Part shown: positions 15,274 to 24,143 of the stretch, piece after piece
How the letters are laid out: each line of letters begins with the position of its first letter
Numbering within the stretch: position 1 is the stretch's first letter
Source of the DNA: Phycisphaeraceae bacterium
GTDB taxonomy: Bacteria; Planctomycetota; Phycisphaerae; Phycisphaerales; Phycisphaeraceae
Direction: 5' to 3'
DNA: 64,000 nt
Assembly (NCBI GenBank): GCA_028277745.1
Contig: JANQFR010000085.1
Location: 1 to 64,000 of the forward strand
Made by a program: the position numbers and the translations under genes
The notes under the pieces: model-generated
Told to the model about the DNA's origin: nothing
What the model saw: only the letters and a program-made list of their open reading frames with translations
Databases searched by the model: none

Positions 15274-16092
15274 ATGAAGCCCTTGATCTGTTTTCTGCTT
15301 GGGGTTTTGACACTGAGCGCATGCTTATCAGGGTGTGGAGCTGGCGGGGGCGAACCAGACCACTCGATCACGGTCTTCGCCGCCGCGAGCACGCAGGATG
15401 TGACGGTGGAGGCCGCGGCGATGTTCGAGCGGACCGCCGACGTCCGGGTCAAGGTGAACCTGGCGTCGTCAGGCGCTTTGGCGCATCAGATCGCCAGGGG
15501 CGCCGAGGCGGACGTTTACATTTCCGCTCATCCGCGCTGGATGGATGACCTGAACACACGGGGGCTGATCAAGCCGTCCAGCCGGTTCAACCTGATGTCC
15601 AACCGGCTGGTGTTCATCGCGCCCAAAGGCCAGCCCGTGAGGATCGACATCGTTCCATCATTTGATTTTGGGAGAACTTTTGACGGCCGATTGTCCATCG
15701 GCGATCCCGAGCACGTGCCCGTAGGCATCTATGCGAAGCAAGCGCTTATGGCATTGGGGTGGTGGGAAGCAGCGTCGTCCCGGTTGGCGCCGGCGGCCGA
15801 CGCGCGGGCGGCGTTGCGAGTGGTGGAAATGGGGGAAGCCGGTCTGGGCGTGGCGTACGCGTCCGACGCGGCGGCATCGGGCGGCGTTGAGATCGTTGCC
15901 GCGGTCCCGCCGTCCCTGCACGATCCCATCGTTTATCCCGCCGCGTTGTGTGTTTCCCATCAAGAGCAAGCCGAAGCGTTCCTGCGGTTTCTAGCCAGCG
16001 ACGAAATGGGCCCGATTCTGCAACGGCATGGCTTTACCACGACGCCTTCGACCGGGATACTGGTGGAGAAGGACAGCCCGGATGAACCCTGA
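15274..16092 (+). CDS. modA: Molybdate ABC transporter substrate-binding lipoprotein
   Basis: The protein has 272 aa and would capture molybdate (or tungstate) outside the membrane. A signal peptide with lipobox LSGC (about 18-21) anchors it as a lipoprotein. The ModA fold is shown by ITVFAAAST, NLASSGALAHQI, GAEADVYISA and a C-terminal FLRFLASDEMGPIL. ATG 15274 has a GGAGG seven bases upstream; the frame is open a further 11 codons. It overlaps modB by 11 bases, so modABC is one transcript. Confidence 0.92.
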   Translation: MKPLICFLLGVLTLSACLSGCGAGGGEPDHSITVFAAASTQDVTVEAAAMFERTADVRVKVNLASSGALAHQIARGAEADVYISAHPRWMDDLNTRGLIKPSSRFNLMSNRLVFIAPKGQPVRIDIVPSFDFGRTFDGRLSIGDPEHVPVGIYAKQALMALGWWEAASSRLAPAADARAALRVVEMGEAGLGVAYASDAAASGGVEIVAAVPPSLHDPIVYPAALCVSHQEQAEAFLRFLASDEMGPILQRHGFTTTPSTGILVEKDSPDEP

Positions 16093-16768
16093 ACTGGAGG
16101 CCCTTTGGTTATCGGTGAAAGTCGCGGCGATCGGCGTCGCGGCGGTGGCGGTCCCCGGGATCGCGCTGGGCTGGTTACTCGCGCGGCGTGATTTCTACGG
16201 CAAGTCGGTCGTGGATGCCGTGACTCATGCGCCGCTGGTGATCCCCCCGGTGGTCACGGGGTATCTGGCGTTGGTGATGCTGGGCAAGCAGGGCGTCATC
16301 GGACGATACCTGGACTCGTGGTTTGGGTTCAGCCTGGCGTTTTCCTGGCGTGGGGCGGTGGTGATCGCAGCGATCATGGGGATGCCGCTGCTGGTGCGGT
16401 CGGTGCGGCTGGCGGTAGAGCTGGTGGACCGGGGTACGGAGCACGCCGCCGCGACCCTCGGTGCCTCGCCGTTGCGTGTTTTCATGACGGTCACGCTGCC
16501 GCTGGCTTTGCCGGGGGTGCTGACGGGGGCGGTCCTGGCTTTCAGCCGCAGCCTTGGTGAGTTTGGGGCGACGGTGACTTTCGCCGGCAATATTTCGGGA
16601 GAAACGCGGACACTCCCCCTGGCGGTGTATGCACTCATCCAGAGCCCCAACGGGGACGCGTCGGCGATGCGGCTGGCCGGGCTGTCGGTGCTGCTCGCTT
16701 TCGGCGCGCTGGCGGCGTCCGAGATCATCGCGCGGCGTCTGCGTCGCCGGCTGGGAGCCGCGCCCTGA
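16082..16768 (+). CDS. modB: Molybdate ABC transporter permease
   Basis: The protein has 228 aa with five to six membrane helices. The EAA loop that contacts the ATPase is visible as EHAAATLGASPLRVFMTVTLPLALPGVLTG (quoted here in parts: EHAAATLGAS and TLPLALPGV). SRSLGEFGATVTFAGN is a strong ModB signature. ATG 16082 lies inside the end of modA, showing translational coupling; modC follows after two bases. Confidence 0.94.
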   Translation: MNPELEALWLSVKVAAIGVAAVAVPGIALGWLLARRDFYGKSVVDAVTHAPLVIPPVVTGYLALVMLGKQGVIGRYLDSWFGFSLAFSWRGAVVIAAIMGMPLLVRSVRLAVELVDRGTEHAAATLGASPLRVFMTVTLPLALPGVLTGAVLAFSRSLGEFGATVTFAGNISGETRTLPLAVYALIQSPNGDASAMRLAGLSVLLAFGALAASEIIARRLRRRLGAAP

Positions 16769-16770
16769 TC

Positions 16771-17976
16771 ATGCTCGAATTCGATATCCAACTCGAGCGG
16801 CCCGGGTTTACACTGCAGGCGAACGAAACGCTGGCGGCGTCGATCACCGGTGTGATCGGCGCTTCGGGAGCGGGTAAATCCACGCTTCTCAACCTCATCG
16901 CCGGACTGACGCCGCCCGCCTCAGGGCGTATCGTTCTTAACGAACGCGTGCTGTTCGACCGCGCGGCCCGCGTCAACCTCCGCCCGCACAAGCGGAGGAT
17001 CGGCATGATGTTTCAAGACAGCCGACTGCTGCCGCATTACACGGTGCGAGGCAACCTCGGATACGGCAGGCGCCCTGCCGGACGTGGGGGGAGCGCGGGC
17101 CGTCGGGGGCCGGACATGTTGGAAGTGGCCCGGCTGCTAGAGATCGATCATTTGCTGCACCGTCGGCCGCGCGAACTATCCGGTGGGGAAAAGCAGCGTG
17201 TGGCGTTGGGCCGGGCGGTGCTCAGCGAGCCGGATCTGCTGTTGCTCGACGAGCCGTGGTCATCGTTAGATCGGCCGCTGCGCGAGCGTCTGCTGCCAAT
17301 GCTCGCCCAGATTCAACGTAGCTCGGGAACGCCCATGGTGGTCGTCAGTCACAGTTTGAGCGACGTTCTGCGGCTCACCGACCGCGTCATGCTGCTTGAC
17401 CGAGGCCGGGTGGTGCAACACGGTGACTTTTGGGAATTACTGACCGACCCCGCGGCGGCTCATGTTCTGCACGGGCATGATCCTGTTAATGTGACTGCAT
17501 TGACGGTGCATGAACGGGTGGGGTCCGCCGGTTTGGCCCAACTCGTCCGCACAGAACCCAGTGAAGGACCGGCCGCGCCCTCTATGCCACCGGTCCGGAT
17601 TACGGCGCCCGTCGAGGACAGCGTGCCGGTAGGCGCCGTGGTCCATGCGGTCATCCGTCCGCAGGACATCGCGTTGGCGTTGGCTCCGGTTGAACAGATC
17701 TCGATGCAGAATCAGATCCCCGGCGTCGTCCGGCGGATCACACGTCTGCCGCGGCTGACACTCTGCCACGTGGATGTGGGTTTCGAACTGGTGGCCGAGA
17801 TCACTCATCGATCCCAGATCGATTTTTCACTCACGGAAGGCAAACGGGTGTGGTGTTTGTTTAAGGCTCAAGCGGTCCAGGTGGCGCCGACTGGTATTGA
17901 CGCGACGCCGCCCCCGCCTGGTTCAACCGGCGGATCAGAGGCCTTCCGCCGTCGGTCCGCCGCATATGAACTGTAA
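16771..17976 (+). CDS. modC: Molybdate ABC transporter ATP-binding protein with TOBE/Mop domain
   Basis: The protein has 401 aa. Walker A is GASGAGKST (about 30-38), the Q-loop MMFQDSRLLPHYTV, the signature LSGGEKQR, Walker B LLLLDEPWSSLD and the switch His is in VVSHS. The C-terminal region (about 255-375, VIRPQDIAL ... VEITHRS-like) is a Mop/TOBE oxyanion-binding domain used by ModC for feedback control. It is somewhat longer than the usual 350-360 aa because of a linker around 240-275. It is the third gene of modABC. Confidence 0.93.
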   Translation: MLEFDIQLERPGFTLQANETLAASITGVIGASGAGKSTLLNLIAGLTPPASGRIVLNERVLFDRAARVNLRPHKRRIGMMFQDSRLLPHYTVRGNLGYGRRPAGRGGSAGRRGPDMLEVARLLEIDHLLHRRPRELSGGEKQRVALGRAVLSEPDLLLLDEPWSSLDRPLRERLLPMLAQIQRSSGTPMVVVSHSLSDVLRLTDRVMLLDRGRVVQHGDFWELLTDPAAAHVLHGHDPVNVTALTVHERVGSAGLAQLVRTEPSEGPAAPSMPPVRITAPVEDSVPVGAVVHAVIRPQDIALALAPVEQISMQNQIPGVVRRITRLPRLTLCHVDVGFELVAEITHRSQIDFSLTEGKRVWCLFKAQAVQVAPTGIDATPPPPGSTGGSEAFRRRSAAYEL

Positions 17977-18016
17977 GCCGGCGGTTGATGTGATCCGCGT
18001 TATGCTTGTTTCATGG

Positions 18017-18844
18017 TCACGCGGTGATCGCGCCCATGGCGTGATGCAGCCGGGCCAGATCATCGAGCAGCGGCAGTGTTTGTTCAAGCGGCAGCATCAC
18101 GGCGGCGTCCGAGAGAGCGTCTTCAGGGGAGGGGTGAGTTTCGATGAACAGGGCGTGCACCCCGGCCGCGATCGCGCAGCGGGCCAGGAGGGGCGCGCGG
18201 TCGGGACGGCCGCCGCTGGAAGCGCCTTGTGCGCCGGGCTGCTGGGTGGAGTGCGTGACGTCGAAGCAGACCGGGACGCCAAGGTCCAGCATATCGGCCA
18301 CGCCGACGAAGTCGTTGACCAGCCGGTGATAGCCGAAGAATGTGCCGCGCTCGGTCAGCATGGCGCCGACGGCTTTGGATTCGGTCAGTTTGCCGATCAC
18401 GCCGGCCATCTCGGCGGGCGACATGAACTGGCCTTTTTTGACGTTGACGGGACGGCCGGTTTGAGCGCACGCCGCCAGCAGGTCGGTCTGCCGGCACAGG
18501 AACGCCGGGACCTGGAGCAGATCGATCACCGCGCCGGCGGCTTTGGCCTGGCCGGGTTCGTGGATGTCGGTGGTCGTCGGTGTCCCCAGTTCGCGGCCCA
18601 CTTCTTCAAGAACGCGGAGCCCTTCATCCAAACCGAGCCCGCGCTGGCTGTGGATCGAGGAGCGGTTGGCCTTGTCGTAACTGGCTTTGAAGATGTACTG
18701 GATGCCAAGGGCGGCACACTTGTCACGGAGGGCGCGGCCGATGGTTAAACACAAATCACGCGACTCGGCAACGCAGGGGCCGGCAATAACGGTCAGCGGC
18801 CGGCCGGGCCCGATGGTGAGGTTGTTGACTTGAATCATGTTCAT
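18017..18844 (-). CDS. kdsA: 3-deoxy-8-phosphooctulonate (KDO-8-P) synthase
   Basis: The protein has 275 aa. It condenses arabinose-5-phosphate with phosphoenolpyruvate to give KDO-8-P for lipopolysaccharide inner core. Characteristic motifs are VIAGPCVAES, FKASYDKANRSS, TDIHEP, LCRQTDLL, NVKKGQFMSP and ERGTFFGY. The N at FKASYDKANR favours KdsA over DAHP synthases. Its presence implies a Gram-negative outer membrane with KDO. It lies upstream-convergent to modC and is followed on the same strand side by deoC with a 38-base gap. Confidence 0.94.
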   Translation of the reverse strand: MNMIQVNNLTIGPGRPLTVIAGPCVAESRDLCLTIGRALRDKCAALGIQYIFKASYDKANRSSIHSQRGLGLDEGLRVLEEVGRELGTPTTTDIHEPGQAKAAGAVIDLLQVPAFLCRQTDLLAACAQTGRPVNVKKGQFMSPAEMAGVIGKLTESKAVGAMLTERGTFFGYHRLVNDFVGVADMLDLGVPVCFDVTHSTQQPGAQGASSGGRPDRAPLLARCAIAAGVHALFIETHPSPEDALSDAAVMLPLEQTLPLLDDLARLHHAMGAITA

Positions 18845-18881
18845 AAGCAGGTGGAAATGCTGATCGGCATACCGTAAAGGG

Positions 18882-19583
18882 TTAGTATCCGGCGGCGGGC
18901 CCCGCCTGCTGTTGAACGATCGCCACGCTGGCGGAGCAGCCGAGGCGCGTGGCGCCGGCGTCTATCATACGCTCCGCGTCGTCATACGTGCGGATGCCGC
19001 CGGAGGCCTTGACCTGGAGGTCGGGGGCGTGCTTTTTCATCAGCCTCACCGCTTCGACCGACGCTCCGCCGGCGGGGTGGAAACCGGTGGAGGTCTTGAC
19101 AAAGTCGCAGCCGGACTCCGTGGCCGCTTGGCAGGCGCAGGCAATGCGGGCCTCCGCTTCGGACTCGGCGACGTCTTTCATCAGCGCCGCGGATTCGATG
19201 ATCACCTTGATCACCACGCCGGGCGACACCGCCCGCGCCGTGCGGGTGATTTCAAGGAACTGCTGTTTCAGCGCTTCGGTGTCCCGGGAAAGGATGGTCG
19301 GCAGATGAGCGACAAAATCGATCTCATCGGCCCCGTCTTTGATGATCGAAGACGCCTCGATGGCTTTGACGGTGTTTTTCATGACGCCGAGCGGGAAACC
19401 GACCACGCCGCAGGCTTTGGCCGGGGCGTCGCGTAACGCGGCGGCGACCTGAGGGACATAGTTCCCGTTGACGCAGACCGAGGCGAAACCGTGGGTCAGG
19501 GCCTCCTCGACCACGCGTTGCACGTCGTCGGGGCCGGCGTCGGCGGCGAGGATGGTGTGGTCGATCATGGGGGCAAGGTTCAT
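18882..19583 (-). CDS. deoC: Deoxyribose-phosphate aldolase
   Basis: The protein has 233 aa. It cleaves 2-deoxyribose-5-phosphate to glyceraldehyde-3-phosphate and acetaldehyde in nucleoside breakdown. The Schiff-base lysine is K163 in FVKTSTGF and the second active-site lysine is K192 in VKASGGIR; GADEIDFV carries the conserved Asp. The ATG at 19583 overlaps the stop of the upstream hydrolase gene (ATGA), so the two are co-translated. Confidence 0.94.
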   Translation of the reverse strand: MNLAPMIDHTILAADAGPDDVQRVVEEALTHGFASVCVNGNYVPQVAAALRDAPAKACGVVGFPLGVMKNTVKAIEASSIIKDGADEIDFVAHLPTILSRDTEALKQQFLEITRTARAVSPGVVIKVIIESAALMKDVAESEAEARIACACQAATESGCDFVKTSTGFHPAGGASVEAVRLMKKHAPDLQVKASGGIRTYDDAERMIDAGATRLGCSASVAIVQQQAGPAAGY

Positions 19584-20476
19584 GCGGGCGGGTCCTGTGG
19601 GAGTTCGTCGAAGAACGCCGTGAGAGCGTCACGGTATCGCGCGGGGTCGGCCGTAGCCAGTTCGAGATGATCCGCCTGCTCGAAAGCCACGATTCGGCCA
19701 TGGGAGGCGGCGTCGGCGATGGCCTGTGCCGAAGCGTACGGGCACAGGGCGTCGTCGGTGCTGTGCAGGACCAGCAGCGGGCAGCGCAGGCGGGCGGCGT
19801 CTTGAGCGCGGTCGAAGGGGAAGCCCCGCCGGCCCATGGTCAGGCGAAGCCAGAGCCCGGCCAGCGGGATGATCGGCCAGGCGGGGTAGCGTCTGGCGGA
19901 GAAGATCGCCCGGACCGGTTCATCCCAGAATCGGTAGGGGCTGTCGGCGACCACACCGCGGACCCTCGTGGCGTCCACGGCGGCGGCGATCGCGGTGTTG
20001 GCTCCAAGCGAGCAGCCGAACAGCACGATCGGCCGCGTCGTGTCGGGGAGTTGCCGCTCGATGATGCCGCGGAGGTCCTGAATCTCAGCGATCCCGCCGG
20101 TCGAAGCGGGCGAGTCGGATTCGCCTTGTCCGCGCTGGTCAAAAAACACCACAGACGAGGCGTAAGGCAGCAGGAGATCGGTCCATGTCAAGGCGCCGTA
20201 GCGCGAGTCGCCAAAGCCGTGGACGAAGACCACGGTGGGGCCGTCCATCCGATGCCCCGTCACGATCCAGCCCGGGGTTGAGCGGCGGTCCTGCAACTCA
20301 AAGGTGACGGCTTCGGCGGTGAGGCCGAGATCGGCCGGGTCGGTGGGCAGGTCGCGCGCCAGGGCGGCGGCGAACGTCTTGCGCGGGGGGTGACGGAGTT
20401 GATGGATCAACGCCGCCACAGCCAGCAAGACCAAGGCGGCCAGCGCGACAAGGAGCAGAACAATCAGGTTCAGCAT
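19580..20476 (-). CDS. Alpha/beta hydrolase, membrane-anchored
   Basis: The protein has 298 aa. An N-terminal hydrophobic segment (about 2-26) suggests a membrane anchor. The fold is shown by the oxyanion motif VFVHGFGDS, FFDQRGQGES, the nucleophile elbow GCSLGA (Ser), HSTDDALCP (Asp) and ADHLE (His), a complete catalytic triad. The substrate cannot be deduced; family members are esterases, peptidases and others. It is translationally coupled to deoC. Confidence 0.85.
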   Translation of the reverse strand: MLNLIVLLLVALAALVLLAVAALIHQLRHPPRKTFAAALARDLPTDPADLGLTAEAVTFELQDRRSTPGWIVTGHRMDGPTVVFVHGFGDSRYGALTWTDLLLPYASSVVFFDQRGQGESDSPASTGGIAEIQDLRGIIERQLPDTTRPIVLFGCSLGANTAIAAAVDATRVRGVVADSPYRFWDEPVRAIFSARRYPAWPIIPLAGLWLRLTMGRRGFPFDRAQDAARLRCPLLVLHSTDDALCPYASAQAIADAASHGRIVAFEQADHLELATADPARYRDALTAFFDELPQDPPA

Positions 20477-20598
20477 GACCCGGTCAGGTTAACACATGGC
20501 GATCGTCGTGTTTGCGTTGACGGTCGCGAACCGATAGCGTTGGGCGTACGCTGCGGCGGCAGCGCACGCCCGCGCCGGGCGTTCACGGGAGCGATGCA

Positions 20599-21042
20599 TT
20601 GACCGATCAGGATTTGCTGAATGAAGCGATCAAGGAAGCCGAACTCGGGCTCAACACGGGCGGCTTACCCATCGGCTCGGTGCTGGCGGATATGGATCGA
20701 GGCGTGATTGTCGCACGGGGGCACAACCTGCGCGTCCAGAGCGGCGATCCGACCGCACATGCCGAAACCGTCTGCATCCGCAACGCCGGACGCCGGCGCG
20801 ACTGGCCGCGGCTGACCCTGGCCTCCACCCTCAGCCCATGCATCATGTGCACCGGGACCGCGTTGCTCTATAAAATCCCACGGGTCATCGTTGGCGAGCA
20901 TGAAAACTTCATGGGCGCTGAAGACCTCTTCCGGCAGCACGGCGTCGAACTGGTGGTCTTGAATGATGCGCGTTGCATCAAACTCATGAGTGACTTCGTT
21001 GCAGCGCAGCCGGACCTCTGGAACGAAGACATCGGTGAATAA
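20599..21042 (+). CDS. Yeast-type cytosine deaminase (CDA fold)
   Basis: The protein has 147 aa and is collinear with yeast cytosine deaminase Fcy1 over its whole length. It carries GGLPIGSVLA, the zinc ligand and proton shuttle HAE (H54, E56), TLSPCIMCTG (C81, C84), IPRVIVGE-NF and the C-terminal DLWNEDIGE. The yeast enzyme converts cytosine to uracil. TTG 20599 is the start: GGGAG lies seven bases upstream and the family begins here; no ATG is available in frame. The epimerase gene follows after 12 bases and may be co-transcribed. Confidence 0.85.
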   Translation: MTDQDLLNEAIKEAELGLNTGGLPIGSVLADMDRGVIVARGHNLRVQSGDPTAHAETVCIRNAGRRRDWPRLTLASTLSPCIMCTGTALLYKIPRVIVGEHENFMGAEDLFRQHGVELVVLNDARCIKLMSDFVAAQPDLWNEDIGE

Positions 21043-21054
21043 GGCGTCTATTCA

Positions 21055-21828
21055 ATGACCCAAGCATCAACTGGGCATCGCGTGTTGGTGACCGGCTCGG
21101 CGGGAGCGGTGGGGCGGCCCGTTTGCGAAGAACTGATCCGGCGCGGTCATCACGTGCGCGGGTTTGACCGCCATGCTTCGACCGTTCTTGGCGATGGGGT
21201 GACCGGCAATGTCGCGGATGGGGCGGCGGTGCGCTCGGCGATGGACGGCATCGACACCATCGTGCATCTGGCCGCCAACCCGCACGGTTCGGCAACGTTT
21301 ATGGACGGCCTGCTCGAACCCAATGTGATCGGCCTGTTCAATGTCATGGACGCCGCCCGCGACCTGGGGGTGCGCCGCGTGGTCCTGGCCAGCACGCTCC
21401 AGGTGGTGTCGGGCCTTCGCACGAACGACGAGCCGCGTGGGACGGACGATGCGGCGCCGACCAATCATTACGCTCTGACCAAGCGCTGGGCGGAGCAGAT
21501 GGGCGAGATGTACGCCCGGGTGCACGGGTTGTCGGTCATCTGCGGCCGGATCTGCTGGATGCCGCGCAACCCGGAAGAGGCCGATCGTTTGGCGAACAGT
21601 AAAAGAATCGGGGGGCTTTATGTCAGCCCGCACGACGTGGGGCGGTTTTTTGCTTGTGCGGTTGAGGCGGAAGGTATCGATTTCGCGATCCTGTACTGCG
21701 CCGGACCGCCTGATGAAGAGGGGCCGCATTACGACCTGGAGCCCGGCCGCCGCCTGATCGGTTATCAGCCCCGGGATACGTTCCCGGCGGGGTTGGGATT
21801 CGAGTGGAGCGGCCAGGACCGAGGCTAA
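21055..21828 (+). CDS. NAD-dependent epimerase/dehydratase (uronate-dehydrogenase-like SDR)
   Basis: The protein has 257 aa and is an extended short-chain dehydrogenase. The Rossmann motif is VTGSAGAVGRP near the N-terminus, followed by VHLAANP, a Ser/Thr in LASTLQVVSG and the catalytic YxxxK in NHYALTKRWAE. Size and motifs resemble uronate dehydrogenases and similar sugar enzymes, but the substrate is not certain. It is convergent with the glycoside-hydrolase-like gene; the stop codons overlap. Confidence 0.8.
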   Translation: MTQASTGHRVLVTGSAGAVGRPVCEELIRRGHHVRGFDRHASTVLGDGVTGNVADGAAVRSAMDGIDTIVHLAANPHGSATFMDGLLEPNVIGLFNVMDAARDLGVRRVVLASTLQVVSGLRTNDEPRGTDDAAPTNHYALTKRWAEQMGEMYARVHGLSVICGRICWMPRNPEEADRLANSKRIGGLYVSPHDVGRFFACAVEAEGIDFAILYCAGPPDEEGPHYDLEPGRRLIGYQPRDTFPAGLGFEWSGQDRG

Positions 21829-23849
21829 CGCATGGCGATCTCGATCATCGCGTGTCCCTCGATGCGAGGCACGGTGAAAGTCACGCGCCCCGCGTCCTGG
21901 GTAAAGTCGACAGGCTGGGACTCGGGAACGAGAGACACGCCGCTGGCTTCGCCATCAACCGCGACGCTGAATCGAGTGTCATGAAGCGGGATAATGTCTT
22001 CGACCGTATCAAACGCCTGGCCGCGGCGTTCCGGGATGTAATGCAACGCGTGAAGGATGCGCCGCCGCGGCTGTTGCTGGTCGCTGAGTGCGGTAAGCAG
22101 CGACGACGGACCGTTGGTGCTCACCAGGGGCTGGGGCATCAGGCGGTCGATCGCATTTTGAACAAGTTGCTTACACCAGCGAGGCGCGTTGTGGCGATAC
22201 TGCTTGAAAACCGGGTGGGTGAAATAGATCACCCGGCCGTTTTCAATGACGCCGGGATAGCCGATGGTCTGGGCCGACGGGGTGTGGCGGTGTGAGCAGA
22301 AATGCCGCCACGTTCGATTGAAATACGGGATCTCCACTTCCGCCAGGACCCGGGCGCCGTCATGAGCTCGGACCGCGAGCCCGCGTTCATACATGACATG
22401 GCCGGTCGGTTTTAAAGCCTCCCGCAGTTCGTCGCCCGGGACGAGAAAGTCCGGGCTGTATGGCGCCTGCCCCACGTACGCGACGCCGAATGCGTCGAGC
22501 GCAAAGGCGTCTTCGTCGGGCTTCAATCCGGATTCATGACTCGCGAGGATCGCGCCGCCATGGTCGAGGTAAACCCGAAGTCTGGCGGCCAGGGCCTCAT
22601 CCACAGGGATGCTGTCGGGCAGGATCAACAATCGATAGGGCGACAGATCGCGATCGGTCGAGATCATGTCGAATTGGTGATGCAACTCCTGCAGCATACG
22701 CACCGCGCCCAGAGCGCTGTCGGGCTGGCGCTCGGCCGATGCGGCGAACTCGCTCTTGCGGGCGCCGAATTCTTCGGGCGTGAACACGCCGATCTCGCTG
22801 ACGGGAGCTGCTCCGTCACACCACGGCTGCTTGCGCTCGACTTGGGCGTAGACCTCACCGATGAGTTCGTAGGTGTACGGGTCGAGCACCCCGGACGGAT
22901 GCAGTTGATCGCCAACGGAGCACTTCGAGCCAACCGCAAGCATCTGGAGGCATTCAAACTCCAACGCGGCGGGGTTCTTGTAAGAGTGGAAATCGCCCCA
23001 CGCGGTGTGGAACTTGCCGGTCATGCCGAGACTGTCTTTGCCCATGCCGCGGACGTAGCGGGCCGTGAGCGGGAAGTGCAGATACCCCCACCCGCCGGAG
23101 GGGAGTGATTCGATCTCGTAATGGGTGTAGGCGTCGCGCGTCGGGCGGTGGCGCGGCCCGACGTGGCCGGCGTTGTAAAAGATCGTGCATGCCTCGGTGT
23201 ACTGCGGCAGGCTCTTGATGAATTCCGTCATCTCGAGCTTCCATTCATCGATGACCCGGGCGGCAAACCGTTGCCGAGCGTTGGAGTCTTCCGGGTCGAA
23301 GCCGGCAATATCCATCGCGTCGAGCCAGTGCCGGGCCAGGGAATGCCTCGGCTGCACGATGTCAAAAAACAAGCCGTCGACCGGCATCATCTCGAACAGC
23401 TCGCGGGTGTGGTCTTTGAGGAACTGCCGATAGCCGGGGTGCAACACGTCGCAGAAGCGGTAGAAGCCCGCGTCGAGAGGCTTGGTGCTATAGAGTTGGC
23501 CTTCCTCATTGACCAACAGCCAGTCGCGGTGCTCGTCGGCGGTGTACTCGTCCCACTGCACCGTGGTGTAGATCGGCACGCGGATCCCGCGGCGGTGACA
23601 GGCCTCGATCTGGTCAGGCAGCAGGTTCGGCCGGGCCAGGTTCGGATGGATGCGTTCGGGGTGTTGTTTGGACTGATAATAGATGTGCCCGTGGTGGCAG
23701 CGTGCAAACGTCGTGACAGAATCGACATGCGCCCGGGTCAGCGTGTCTGCGAAATGGTCGGGATCGAAGTCCGCCCCGACCCCCGGGATATCGGGGCTGG
23801 TGTGGTAATCCAGATGGATCTGACGGTAACGGAGTGCTGGCTGATGCAT
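21825..23849 (-). CDS. Glycoside-hydrolase-like protein (GHL6-type barrel plus trimerisation-like domain)
   Basis: The protein has 674 aa. Residues about 10-330 look like a TIM barrel of the hypothetical glycosyl hydrolase 6 (GHL6) group: RQIHLDYHTSP, TTFARCHHGHIYY, GIRVPIYTTVQWDEY, DGLFFDIVQPRHS, with acidic residues at strand ends. Residues about 370-560 resemble the beta-galactosidase trimerisation domain (LLILPDSIPVDEALAARL, YLDHGGAILASHESGL). There is no signal peptide, so a cytoplasmic role on imported sugars is likely. The substrate is unknown. Confidence 0.78.
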   Translation of the reverse strand: MHQPALRYRQIHLDYHTSPDIPGVGADFDPDHFADTLTRAHVDSVTTFARCHHGHIYYQSKQHPERIHPNLARPNLLPDQIEACHRRGIRVPIYTTVQWDEYTADEHRDWLLVNEEGQLYSTKPLDAGFYRFCDVLHPGYRQFLKDHTRELFEMMPVDGLFFDIVQPRHSLARHWLDAMDIAGFDPEDSNARQRFAARVIDEWKLEMTEFIKSLPQYTEACTIFYNAGHVGPRHRPTRDAYTHYEIESLPSGGWGYLHFPLTARYVRGMGKDSLGMTGKFHTAWGDFHSYKNPAALEFECLQMLAVGSKCSVGDQLHPSGVLDPYTYELIGEVYAQVERKQPWCDGAAPVSEIGVFTPEEFGARKSEFAASAERQPDSALGAVRMLQELHHQFDMISTDRDLSPYRLLILPDSIPVDEALAARLRVYLDHGGAILASHESGLKPDEDAFALDAFGVAYVGQAPYSPDFLVPGDELREALKPTGHVMYERGLAVRAHDGARVLAEVEIPYFNRTWRHFCSHRHTPSAQTIGYPGVIENGRVIYFTHPVFKQYRHNAPRWCKQLVQNAIDRLMPQPLVSTNGPSSLLTALSDQQQPRRRILHALHYIPERRGQAFDTVEDIIPLHDTRFSVAVDGEASGVSLVPESQPVDFTQDAGRVTFTVPRIEGHAMIEIAMR

Positions 23850-23910
23850 ATATGTTTCCTATGAAAAGCTGCGACAGCATAGCGATTTACGATCCTGACG
23901 CGAATAGCGC

Positions 23911-23938
23911 TTGACTTATCGCGGATAGCTGCCATACT
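23911..23938 (+). promoter_or_regulatory. Promoter of the DAHP synthase leader
   Basis: TTGACT (23911-23916) and CATACT (23933-23938) are separated by 16 bases. Transcription would begin near 23945, practically at the ATG of the leader peptide at 23946. Confidence 0.6.
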
Positions 23939-23945
23939 TAAACGG

Positions 23946-24023
23946 ATGCTTTCGCACCTATTTAGCTATTTCTGGTTTTACTTTACCCGGCCCCGGGCCG
24001 TGATGGCTGTCGTTCGCAGGTGA
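23946..24023 (+). CDS. Aromatic-rich leader peptide, probable attenuator of DAHP synthase
   Basis: A 25-codon frame begins ATG CTT TCG CAC and encodes MLSHLFSYFWFYFTRP followed by AVMAVVRR and TGA. Seven of eight residues at positions 6-13 are Phe, Tyr or Trp, the end products of the pathway that the next gene starts. A terminator hairpin lies 28 bases after its stop, before the DAHP synthase gene. This is the layout of attenuation: slow translation at aromatic codons would prevent termination. No Shine-Dalgarno can exist if transcription starts at 23945, so translation would be leaderless. It is too short for routine gene finding. Confidence 0.75.
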   Translation: MLSHLFSYFWFYFTRPRAVMAVVRR

Positions 24024-24051
24024 CTTTAAGCTCAACCCTGACTCCGAATGA

Positions 24052-24082
24052 CCCCGTCGCGGCGAAGCGGCGGGGTTTTTTT
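24052..24082 (+). terminator. Attenuator terminator upstream of DAHP synthase
   Basis: ccccgtcgc pairs with gcggcgggg (9 bp, one G-U) around a ggcgaa loop, followed by seven T. It lies between the leader peptide and the gene, with no other upstream plus-strand gene to terminate. The competing anti-terminator helix was not obvious by eye. Confidence 0.85.
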
Positions 24083-24143
24083 ATGGCTTGCCAGAACGGA
24101 CCGATGAATAGAACAAGGTTAAAAAATCCTCAGGAGAAACGTC

